This document shows positions 51,984 through 59,356 of a stretch of DNA of 59,356 nt, one piece after another. This DNA is from Nostoc flagelliforme FACHB-838 (GTDB lineage: Bacteria > Cyanobacteriota > Cyanobacteriia > Cyanobacteriales > Nostocaceae), in contig NZ_JACJSI010000043.1 of assembly GCF_014698065.1 (NCBI RefSeq), positions 1-59,356 of the forward strand, read 5' to 3'. Within the stretch, counting starts at the first letter, position 1; the number at the start of each line of letters is the position of its first letter. The notes under the pieces are model-generated. The model made no database searches. It was not told the DNA's origin and saw only the letters and a list, made by a program, of their open reading frames with translations. Made by a program: the position numbers and the translations under genes.

Positions 51984-53291
51984 CTAAGTTTCTGGAACGA
52001 TCGCAACGCCATCTCTAAGATTGAGCAAACCTGAAATAATAACTTTATCTTCTGGCTGTAAACCTTCGAGAACTTGGTAATTATTACCTTTGATCTCGCC
52101 TAGCTTCACTCGCCTTTGCCGAGCTACTTGTTGGGATACACCTTGAGGAGATGTTTGTGTTTCAACTACATAAACAAAAGTGTCTCCACCGACACGAGTC
52201 ATTGCTGTTGTCGGGATTAAAACTCCAGGGCGCTGATTCCAGAAGACTCTAGCCCTTACCAATTGATCTGCACGCAACTGACCGTTAGGATTGTCAAAAA
52301 GTGCTTTGATTAATATCGTTTGTGTTTCATTACTGGCATTAGGTGCAATAAAAAATACTCTACTTCTACCCAGTTTTTGACCTTGTGTGTTCATAACCTC
52401 CACTGGCATTCCCTTACGCAATTGCGGCCCTTGCTGTAGTGGCACAGAGATGTTCACTTCTAAAGGTCGATTTTGAGTGATATTAACTAATTGTGTGGAA
52501 GTATTAACTGAATCACCGACTTTCACACCAATGTTGCTAACTGTGCCACTAAAGGGAGCGGTAATTTTGTCAGATTGGGGCTGTTGTGTTTGAGTATTTA
52601 CATTAGCCTGCTGCAAGGATTTTTCAGCCTGCAAGATGGTGGCTCGTTGTGTTTGAATTCTGGAATCAATTGCATTAAGACTAGTCTTAGCAGTGGCGAG
52701 CCTATTAGCAACCTGATTGCTAGTCTGTCGAGACACGGCTCCTTGTTCAGCTAGAGAGACAAACTTTTCGTAGTTCTGCTGGTACAATTGCACATTTGCA
52801 ACATAAGATTCTCGTTCTGCTTCCAGAGATTTGAGTGTAGCGCGGGCATTTTCCAGTTGCATTAAAAATGCTTGAGGTACAGCATTGGTTCCACTGACAC
52901 CTGCTTGTGCTGTAGGATCTACTTGGAGAATTGCCCCTCCTTGTGCGACTGGATCTCCCGATTTGACAAATATCTGGGTAACTTGGCCTTGAATCCTCGG
53001 CTGGAGCGTGACTGAGCGCTGGGATTTTAGGCTAGCAATAAAATCTGAGCTTTCCTCAATTATGCCACTTTGTACTGTCGATATTTTGACCCTTACACCT
53101 TGAGGTTGAGCGTTAACAGTTGAAGGTGCGGAATTTTGTGGAGTGAGCAAACGCCAAACTAGAGTTGCTCCGCCCCCTAACAATAGAAGTGCTGGTAAAA
53201 GCCAAAGCCACCGCCGTTTTCCACAAGGTGGCTCAAATGAGGTTCGTGGAGTTTCTTCTCCAAAATCAGTTTGAGGCTCAGGGGATGTCAT
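51984..53291 (-). CDS. Periplasmic adaptor subunit of an RND-type efflux pump (orphan)
   Basis: The 435-residue protein has an N-terminal membrane anchor (LWLLPALLLLGGGATLVWRL), lipoyl-type halves (SQRSVTLQPRIQGQVTQIFV and ITAPFSGTVSNIGVKVGDSV), a coiled-coil hairpin (about residues 140-235) and a barrel domain. It links an inner-membrane pump to an outer-membrane channel. In most genomes the pump gene follows directly; here the next minus-strand gene is an SDR, so the pump gene is absent from this locus. Confidence 0.85.
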   Translation of the reverse strand: MTSPEPQTDFGEETPRTSFEPPCGKRRWLWLLPALLLLGGGATLVWRLLTPQNSAPSTVNAQPQGVRVKISTVQSGIIEESSDFIASLKSQRSVTLQPRIQGQVTQIFVKSGDPVAQGGAILQVDPTAQAGVSGTNAVPQAFLMQLENARATLKSLEAERESYVANVQLYQQNYEKFVSLAEQGAVSRQTSNQVANRLATAKTSLNAIDSRIQTQRATILQAEKSLQQANVNTQTQQPQSDKITAPFSGTVSNIGVKVGDSVNTSTQLVNITQNRPLEVNISVPLQQGPQLRKGMPVEVMNTQGQKLGRSRVFFIAPNASNETQTILIKALFDNPNGQLRADQLVRARVFWNQRPGVLIPTTAMTRVGGDTFVYVVETQTSPQGVSQQVARQRRVKLGEIKGNNYQVLEGLQPEDKVIISGLLNLRDGVAIVPET

Positions 53292-53962
53292 GGCTTTTGA
53301 GGAACTGAAGGAACAAATTAACTAGAATTCAATCAAAATTTCATCTGTTGATCTTGAAATTACTGATTTAGCATGAGGTATTGTGGCAAATTCTGTGTTA
53401 CCTCATCCAAATATACAGTTTTGATGATTCTGTCTAAATCTACCGAAAGGTGAATCCCTAATTTTCCATCCAGTTATCATCGACAAGGTTTGATGATGCT
53501 GGCATACCCATGATTGCACTGTAAAAGTCGGTCATTTGCTTGAGTTAATAATAGAAGGCGAGTTTGATTTATGAAAAGAGTTAAGTATTTTTGAGAGTTA
53601 CGCTCTTAAATTATACCGTTGCTGAGATTAATATCTGGAACACTCCCACAAAAGACAATTCCCTACGACGAAGCGATCGCTGCAACAGTGGTATGGCAGT
53701 GGCGAGGTGACTTGCTCTTGAATTGGCGAGGTAAGTGGCTTTAGTTGAAATGTGCAAATGGTAGGCTTCTAAAAACTTTTTGGTTTACTGAATCTTGTAA
53801 TAATGTAACTTTTTATTTTTATTTTTCGAACGCATAATAAAACATGAAAATATTAAATTAGGTTTTTAATAAGTTAATTCTTTTCAAATATTAATTTATT
53901 ATTTACCACTCTCCAAAAGGTTGATTTTACGACTTATGTAAAAGTTTGGGAGTTTATCAAAT
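53292..53962. other. Intergenic region with no recognisable gene
   Basis: The 671 bases between the adaptor gene and the DM9 gene contain GGCGAGGT / GGCGAGGTAAGTGG repeats near 53700-53740 and AT-rich DNA close to the DM9 gene. No frame is protein-like. Confidence 0.5.
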
Positions 53963-54505
53963 ATGCAATTGAAAGATATCGCAACAAATTTAATAAAATT
54001 TAATCGGATAGCTACCCTCCTAGGAGTTGGAATAGCAGTTTCTATAGGAATACCTGCACTAGCGGCTGTTTCAAGGACTAATGTGAAACCCAATACTAGT
54101 AATTCTAGTCGCTATATTACAGGCGGTACTGAGGATAATGGTAGGAACACATTGTATATTTGCTCTACCAAGGTTGATGGGGAGTATACACCTGGAAAAT
54201 ATTATCCACCAAATCAAAGATGCTACGTTGCATGGGGAGGTAAAGAATATTCGTACACATCGCCAATCAGATTCTACATAACTAATAGCTGGACATGGGG
54301 AAATTTTCCGGGGTACATCGTTGGTAATAATCTTGCTGGTGGCACTGAGAATAATGGTAAGAATACATTATATTTTTGCCGAGCCAAGGTTGATGGCGAG
54401 TATACACCAGGGAAATACTATCCACCAAATAAAACCTACTATGTTCCTTGGGGTGGACGAGAATACCAATACAAGAAGAATTTCCAGATTCTATTTGTAA
54501 ACTAA
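53963..54505 (+). CDS. Exported protein with two DM9 (DUF3421) repeats
   Basis: The 180-residue product begins with a signal peptide (IATLLGVGIAVSIGIPALA, cut near residue 34). Two DM9-type units follow, with ITGGTEDNGRNTLYICSTKV then PGKYYPPNQRCYVAWGGKEY, and AGGTENNGKNTLYFCRAKVD then PGKYYPPNKTYYVPWGGREY. DM9 proteins are best known from insects and molluscs, where some bind sugars such as mannose. A secreted sugar-binding or surface role is a reasonable inference. The two units are close copies of each other. Confidence 0.7.
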   Translation: MQLKDIATNLIKFNRIATLLGVGIAVSIGIPALAAVSRTNVKPNTSNSSRYITGGTEDNGRNTLYICSTKVDGEYTPGKYYPPNQRCYVAWGGKEYSYTSPIRFYITNSWTWGNFPGYIVGNNLAGGTENNGKNTLYFCRAKVDGEYTPGKYYPPNKTYYVPWGGREYQYKKNFQILFVN

Positions 54506-54543
54506 ACTGGTACTTGGCAACTTTTGGTAAAGATGGAGAGGAA

Positions 54544-54588
54544 TGGCATGAGCGGATGGTCAAAAGGTCAACTCCAAAGCTCATGCCA
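54544..54588. repeat. 10-bp inverted repeat downstream of the DM9 gene
   Basis: TGGCATGAGC (54544-54553) pairs with GCTCATGCCA (54579-54588) across a 25-base loop. No T-run follows, so it is not a clear terminator. Confidence 0.4.
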
Positions 54589-54746
54589 GTGAAAATTGTC
54601 GGCTCAGTAACGCTATTCCAGTCGCTACCATACATTTAGGGCTTGTAAAATCCGTGAATGCTGTACGCTACAAACTGGCTGCGTATTTGTAGGTGAGAAG
54701 TCGATAAATATGATTTTTTATGGCTTGTGAGAAATCCGGGTTTGGT

Positions 54747-56831
54747 TCAATTCACTGTAATAACTGTTCCCAAACTTTCATTCGCCAATCTATCCACCGC
54801 ACACACGGCATAAGTTCCCGCTTGTTGAACGGTAGCGAAGGTTGTGCCAGCAGATAAAATTCGCTCAATTGTCCAAGTATCGCCAGTTTGCCGATAAAGT
54901 GTCCAAGAACGAACTGGCTGATTATCTCCAGGCTGCCAACTCAGTTTGCGGTTATTGACTTGTAATCCAATAGGTGGAGGGGGTGGCGTTGTATCCTGCC
55001 AAGACAAAGTTGGTGGTAACGCAGGTTTGTTATAAAGCAGACTTTGAAATCTATCAGCAATGCCCTGACTATTTTCCGTCAAAACACCGAGATTAAAGAA
55101 GATATTTCCCAGTGACAACCGTCCAGCTTGGCTACGACTAATTTTCACCTGCTTTTCAATTTCATCACTCTCTCGACTCTTGTTGCTTGGTTCTGTTAAA
55201 TTGTTACCCGCGTAAACGTGTCTTTGCTTTGTGTTTATCTGTGTCCACCACTGTAGCAACGCCGAATAACTTTGTTGTGTTTGATCTGTGCGCCAATAAA
55301 GTTGAGGAGCAATATAATCAATCCAGCCTTCTTCTAACCATTTCTTCGAGTCGGCATACAGAACGTTATAAGCATCTAACCCAGTAATACCAGCGGGTTG
55401 TCCGGGGCGATAAATCCCAAAGGGGCTAATACCAAATTTAACGTCGGGTTTGGCTGCTTTAATTCCCTGCCAGAGGCGCTGTACCATTCTGTTAACATTA
55501 TCCCGTCGCCAGTCGCCAAGGCTAAGTGTACCACCGGCTGCCTTATATGCAGCGTAGGTCTTATCATCGGGGAAAGGTTGTCCCTCGATGGGATATGGAT
55601 AGAAATAATCATCTAAGTGAATGCCGTCAACATCATAGCGCTTCACTACATCAAGAATTACGTTGTAAGCTCTGTCTTGAACTATTTTCAGTCCGGGATC
55701 CATCCAGCGCTGAGTTTTCCACAAATAAACGCTTTCTGGATTGGTAGCTGCTATGTGGGGACGGACTGTTTTAGCTGGGTTGGTGGAAGTGCTTGCACGG
55801 TAAGGGTTGAACCAAGCATGGAGTTCAATATTGCGCTTGTGACATTCTGCAATCGCAAACGCCAAAGGATCATAAAATGGTTCTGGCGCTTTCCCCTGAG
55901 TTCCTGTAATCCAAGCACTCCAAGGCTCTAATTGCGATTCATATAAAGCGTCTCCTTCTGGTCGCACCTGGAAAATCAGGGCATTAAAGTTTAGCGCTTG
56001 TAATTTAGTAATAATCTCGGTGAGTTCAGCTTTTTGTTGAGCAACAGGAAGTCCTGCTTTGGAAGGCCAATCACCATTCCACACAGATACTAACCATGCT
56101 CCCCGGAACTCCCGGCTATGATTTACCTTAACAGTACCAGCAGGTATTGGTGTTGGTGTGGGCGTAGGTGTCGGTGTTGGTATCGGCGTAGGTGTTGGTG
56201 TGGGTGTGGGCGTTGATATTGGCGGCTGCACTAGGTAATTAGAGGTAATTTTTTCTGCCTGCCCTAAATACACTAAAGCTTGATAAACAATCGCTGCCAC
56301 ATCTCCACGGGTAGCTGCGAGATTGGGATTGAATAATTTGATATTTGGGAAACTAACTACCAATCCAGCGCTGGTGGCAATAGCTACTTGATTTCTTCCA
56401 TACTCAGGAATTTGAGCAAAATCTTGATAAATTTTTGGTAGTTGTGACAGCAGGTCAGGTCTTACCTTAGTGGCAATTTCTAATCCTCCTACCAAAGAAA
56501 CTAAGACTTCAACTCTAGTAATTCGGTTAGCAGAACGGAAGGTTTTATCAGGAAACCCAGTAAGAAATGCTTTTTCGTAAGCTCCTTGAATGGCGGCTGC
56601 TGCCCAATAATTAGTGGGTACATCAACAAAGGGGACGTACTGCCGCTTCTTAGAAACTCTCCCAAATGCGTTAGCGATGATGGCGGCAAATTCAGCGCGA
56701 GTAACAGAGCTATCGGGGCGATAAGTGCCGTTAGGCAACCCATTGACAATACGACGTTGGGCTAAGGCTGTAATAAATAAGCGTGCCCAATGGTTTTGAA
56801 TATCCGAGAAGGGAGTAGCGATAGATACCAT
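54747..56831 (-). CDS. SLH-domain protein with GH10-like (GHL10/YddW) catalytic domain
   Basis: The 694-residue protein starts directly with SLH repeats (about residues 7-190: FSDIQNHWARLFITALAQRR, YRPDSSVTRAEFAAIIANAF), a Thr-Pro linker (about 204-227) and a glycosyl-hydrolase-like domain (about 240-560: HSREFRGAWLVSVWNGDWPS, FQVRPEGDAL, WFNPYR, IAPQLYWR). A short domain with WTLYRQTGD ends it. SLH domains anchor proteins at the cell surface; the enzyme would cut or trim surface polysaccharides. No signal peptide is visible in front of the SLH start, and none in the upstream frame, so export needs explanation. Confidence 0.82.
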   Translation of the reverse strand: MVSIATPFSDIQNHWARLFITALAQRRIVNGLPNGTYRPDSSVTRAEFAAIIANAFGRVSKKRQYVPFVDVPTNYWAAAAIQGAYEKAFLTGFPDKTFRSANRITRVEVLVSLVGGLEIATKVRPDLLSQLPKIYQDFAQIPEYGRNQVAIATSAGLVVSFPNIKLFNPNLAATRGDVAAIVYQALVYLGQAEKITSNYLVQPPISTPTPTPTPTPIPTPTPTPTPTPIPAGTVKVNHSREFRGAWLVSVWNGDWPSKAGLPVAQQKAELTEIITKLQALNFNALIFQVRPEGDALYESQLEPWSAWITGTQGKAPEPFYDPLAFAIAECHKRNIELHAWFNPYRASTSTNPAKTVRPHIAATNPESVYLWKTQRWMDPGLKIVQDRAYNVILDVVKRYDVDGIHLDDYFYPYPIEGQPFPDDKTYAAYKAAGGTLSLGDWRRDNVNRMVQRLWQGIKAAKPDVKFGISPFGIYRPGQPAGITGLDAYNVLYADSKKWLEEGWIDYIAPQLYWRTDQTQQSYSALLQWWTQINTKQRHVYAGNNLTEPSNKSRESDEIEKQVKISRSQAGRLSLGNIFFNLGVLTENSQGIADRFQSLLYNKPALPPTLSWQDTTPPPPPIGLQVNNRKLSWQPGDNQPVRSWTLYRQTGDTWTIERILSAGTTFATVQQAGTYAVCAVDRLANESLGTVITVN
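56150..56218 (-). repeat. Thr-Pro coding repeat in the SLH/GH10-like gene
   Basis: A GGTGTGGGCGTAGGTGTCGG-type hexamer array on the plus strand encodes the TPTPTPIP linker of the minus-strand protein. Copy number of such arrays often varies. Confidence 0.75.
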
Positions 56832-57042
56832 TGTTGATTGCAGCTAGCTGGCCTTGATTTTGATTTCCTTAGCTAATTTAGCAACATCAGGGCGATCGCT
56901 GCTGCAATGTCTTAGTAAACTGTCACTACTCAAGATTGGACATTGAAAAGAGGCAGAGGGCAGGGTGCAGAGGAGAGGAATTTTCCCCCTGCTCCCTGCT
57001 CCCTGCTTCTTGTTCCCCTGCTTCTTCCCCATTCCTTATCTA

Positions 57043-57615
57043 CTAAGTAGGATTTGCAGCTTCATTAGTAGAATTCAAGGTAGAACGCGCATTCAATGAA
57101 AGCATTACGCGTGAAACGCCAGTAAAAATAACGCTGACACCAACTAGTGTGCCAAGAAGCCAAGGTGCATTGAAGGGCCACTGGAACCAAATCATTGCGC
57201 CTAAGACCAAAGTAATAATCCCATCACCTAGTATCCACGTCCAGTTAGCTTGCGGACGTAACTTAAATGCCAGAATTAACTCGAATGTGCCTTCAGCCAA
57301 TAAAAAGCTGCCCAGCAACAGAGTTAGTGTGAGAATACCTGTAAAAGGATAAACAAACAGCATTACACCGGTTGCAATATAGAGTCCGCTTAACAGAACT
57401 TTCCAAACAAAACCTCCTTGGTGGCGGGTTTGAGTGGCATAAACTAGTTTTGTAAATCCGGCGAAAATCAAAATCACCGCAATCCAAGTCTCGGCAAATA
57501 AGGTGGTAAAATTAGGCGCTGCGATCGCAATAACGCCCAAAATACTCAAAATCACACCACTTATCAGTGACCCATTAACATCCTTGTTAATATTTCTAGA
57601 AACATCGCTTGTCAT
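57043..57615 (-). CDS. HdeD-family membrane protein
   Basis: The 190-residue product has six membrane spans and the HdeD pattern (LSILGVIAIAAPNFTTLFAE, FAGFTKLVYATQTRHQGGF, GVMLFVYPFTGILTLTLLLG). HdeD-like proteins occur in acid-stress loci of enterobacteria; the role in cyanobacteria is unknown. It has no operon partner here. Confidence 0.8.
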   Translation of the reverse strand: MTSDVSRNINKDVNGSLISGVILSILGVIAIAAPNFTTLFAETWIAVILIFAGFTKLVYATQTRHQGGFVWKVLLSGLYIATGVMLFVYPFTGILTLTLLLGSFLLAEGTFELILAFKLRPQANWTWILGDGIITLVLGAMIWFQWPFNAPWLLGTLVGVSVIFTGVSRVMLSLNARSTLNSTNEAANPT

Positions 57616-57781
57616 ACAAATCTTTTCCCTATCTTAGACTAAACTCTACATTTAGGTTAGGGAATTTCTAAGTAATAGAGTATGAACCCTAAGATAGACT
57701 CATCAGTATTAACTTCATGGTGATCGTGACTAAAATTCACGACTATTGAGACATCAAACCAATCATCTGATGACATAAACC

Positions 57782-58333
57782 TCATAAAAGTTTTGCAAGA
57801 TTGCTTAGGCGTTCATAAACCGCAATGAGACGATCACCTTCAAGTTCAACAGAAGTATTTGGATAATTCTGAATGGCTCCAAGAAGCGTAACTTCACCAT
57901 TTTTTTCAATAGATGCACTTAAAGCGTCTCGCAGGGACTGCTGATTTAGTTCTCCTGCGGGAGGGTGAACAACCTCACCAATTTGGTTAACTAAAATTGG
58001 CCCTGCCCAACTAGACAATAAGCTATTTAAAAAGGCAGCATCGGCTTTTATTGGGGCTTTTAGTGCTTTACGAGCTATTGCGGGGTCTTGTTGTGCCGCC
58101 TGTAAATAAGCCGTTAATGTCGGGGTAGTCTTGCCAGTTTCTGTAAACTGAGTTAATTCTTCAACAGATACTTGCCCTTGAAAAGTACCATACTTTAAAA
58201 CAACTTGCTCGGCAGCATTAGCATCAGTACTTGAGAATAGAACAAAAGCACCTACACCTAAAGCTATTGTCTGAGTGAATAGCTTAGTGAATTTCTTACT
58301 GTTGAATCGATTGAGAAGTTGAGAAATCTGCAT
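57782..58333 (-). CDS. DUF1400-type exported protein
   Basis: From the ATG at 58333 the protein has 183 residues: a signal peptide (KLFTQTIALGVGAFVLFSST, cut after NA near residue 40) and a DUF1400-like domain (AAEQVVLKYGTFQGQVSVEE, ELTQFTETGKTTPTLTAYL, SFLLSSWAGP-like region). In longer family members this domain precedes an alpha/beta hydrolase; here it stands alone. A start at 58387 would add 18 residues and hide the signal. Function unknown. Confidence 0.6.
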   Translation of the reverse strand: MQISQLLNRFNSKKFTKLFTQTIALGVGAFVLFSSTDANAAEQVVLKYGTFQGQVSVEELTQFTETGKTTPTLTAYLQAAQQDPAIARKALKAPIKADAAFLNSLLSSWAGPILVNQIGEVVHPPAGELNQQSLRDALSASIEKNGEVTLLGAIQNYPNTSVELEGDRLIAVYERLSNLAKLL

Positions 58334-58516
58334 TTTGTCTAACTTTATAATAATGGTACGGAGCGTAGATATGTACAAGATGCCCAACCGTTGTATTATT
58401 TCACAAAATTCCTGCTACAGAGACATGATTAGGGACGTACAACTAGACGCCCCTACAGCCAATTTGTTGCAAATATTTTTGGAAATGGTGTTATTAAACC
58501 TTTTCGTTAGGCGGAG

Positions 58517-58707
58517 CTAATGAGGTAGTATTGACTGATCTTCGTCTAAGGTTGGTGCAGGTATGCCCAAATGCTTGCGTGCAGATTCTTCTGCTAGCTT
58601 TCGGTCTTGCTCGTTTTCGAACTGACTCTCATCTAACAAATGAGGGTTTTTTGCCGCTTCATCTCGGCTTGGCCGATAGCCGTTTTTCCATCTGTACTTC
58701 CAGTCAT
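58517..58707 (-). pseudogene. Small gene with a frameshift in a run of five A
   Basis: On the minus strand an ATG at 58707 opens MTGSTDGK, and after the run of five A (58683-58687 as T on the plus strand) the frame stops soon. The +1 frame instead reads NGYRPSRDEAAKNPHLLDES followed by QFENEQDRKLAEESARKHLG and IPAPTLDEDQSILPH to a TAG at 58517. One more A in the run would join them into a 63-residue acidic protein. The second part is strongly protein-like. A homopolymer sequencing error, a recent mutation or slippage would each explain this. Confidence 0.6.
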
Positions 58708-59194
58708 AAGTTGAAAGGCAGATATACTGCGATTTTGTTAACTAGTTATTCATAGTAGGTGCTGAATAGAAAATGATACTCCTGCTATAGGTTGAAGAGG
58801 CTCATTCAGAAGGTATAAACCTAACATAATTTTTGAGCAAGAATACTCTATTGGTAAGAACTTGATAGATTAGCACACTGAGAACAAGTCATGAGTAGCT
58901 CGTAAGTATAATAACTTTGCTGATATTGGCGATCGCTGCTGGATGTTATATAAAATTTTACAGTTGTAGAATTTGTTTGATTTTATATTTTTATTCAAGA
59001 GTCGATATGATAAATATTATTTTAGATATTGCCGAAACACAAAACAAGATAATTATGCTTAAAGAACAGATTACACTTTTCAGGTTTAATTACAATGGGG
59101 TTATAGCAAGCGCCAAGGCGGTTAGGACAAACAGTATAATTAGTGAGTAAAGTAAAACTAGATACAGATGAAGCGTTCAGCTCAAGGAAAGCTC
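58708..59194. other. Region before the transposase, possible IS end
   Basis: No firm gene is seen; a 77-codon frame at 58917-59150 is AT-rich with no features. The segment TATAGCAAGCGCCAAGGCG (about 59102-59120), shortly before the transposase start, could be the left terminal repeat of the element. Confidence 0.4.
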
Positions 59195-59356
59195 ATGCCA
59201 AAACCTTACAGTTACGACTTACGCCAGAAGGTAATTCAGGCAATAGAGTTAGACGGGATGAACAAAACGGAAGCAGCGCAAGTTTTTCAAATCAGTCGAA
59301 ACACAATCAACCTATGGCTGCAACGAAAAGCCAGCACTGGAGATTATCAAGCATTA
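59195..59356 (+). mobile_element. 5' end of an IS630-type transposase gene (cut by window edge)
   Basis: The ATG at 59195 opens 54 codons that run off the window: MPKPYSYDLRQKVIQAIELD, then GMNKTEAAQVFQISRNTINL and WLQRKASTGDYQAL. The DLRQKV start and the helix-turn-helix KTEAAQVFQISRNTINLW are typical of the IS630 family N-terminus. The rest of the element lies beyond the end, so activity and boundaries cannot be judged. Confidence 0.85.

Noticed and set aside
58917..59150. 77-codon plus-strand frame before the transposase
   Set aside because: AT-driven, overlaps the likely IS end, no features.

Overview
The window reads as chromosomal DNA of a filamentous, Nostoc-like cyanobacterium. The evidence is frequent HIP1 octamers (GCGATCGC), heptamer-type short tandem repeats between genes, dispersed GGGCTACGCC / GCGTCTCGTAGAGAAG-type repeats, and cyanobacterial families (Psb32, DUF4346, DUF3598, DUF1400, an SLH-domain protein, a PEP-CTERM protein). 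No rRNA, tRNA or CRISPR array was recognised by eye.

Layout. 1-4.0 kb: the tail of a membrane protein, a large secreted YncE-propeller/phosphoesterase and a PEP-CTERM protein. 5.0-15.5 kb: the most unusual locus. Six plus-strand genes carry eight copies of one cysteine-poor, HMA-like domain with an xPGRxR motif. They include two multi-copy scaffold-like proteins, a P1B-type ATPase whose membrane metal-site cysteines are absent, two single-copy proteins and a PAP2-phosphatase fusion. A DUF5132 membrane protein lies right after the ATPase, and a WD40 protein sits inside the cluster on the other strand. Possible Pho boxes (8-bp units spaced by 3 bp) lie upstream of both the phosphoesterase and the first HMA-like gene. 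15.6-27 kb: a GH13 amylase-type enzyme, small and broken genes, EgtD, a PAS-CRP regulator next to glycerol kinase, ArgC, DUF4346 and Psb32. 28-40.5 kb: a SurE/Rieske chimeric pseudogene, an AI-2E-type permease, a hydrolase, a Yip1-like protein, an acyltransferase remnant, and a divergent alpha-2-macroglobulin / PBP1C pair. 40.5-48.3 kb: an NmrA-like protein, a three-gene set (RCC-reductase-like, nitrilase-like without its catalytic Cys, aldehyde dehydrogenase), DUF6632, a restriction-system remnant, DUF3598 and HisS. 48.4-59.4 kb: a TMEM175 remnant, an MFS transporter, rubrerythrin, an SDR, an orphan efflux adaptor, a DM9-repeat protein, an SLH/GH10-like protein, HdeD, DUF1400, a frameshifted small gene and the start of an IS630-type transposase at the window edge.

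How the genes may work together. The HMA-like cluster looks like a membrane platform: an ATPase pump, soluble or membrane-tethered repeats of the pump's own N-terminal domain, a small DUF5132 membrane partner and a lipid-phosphate-type phosphatase carrying the same domain. If the Pho boxes are real, the cluster would be tied to phosphate supply. The A2M and PBP1C genes form a known periplasmic defence and cell-wall repair pair. The window also holds at least seven decayed or frameshifted genes and several repeats inserted in frame within coding sequence, pointing to a genome that tolerates repeat insertion and gene decay.
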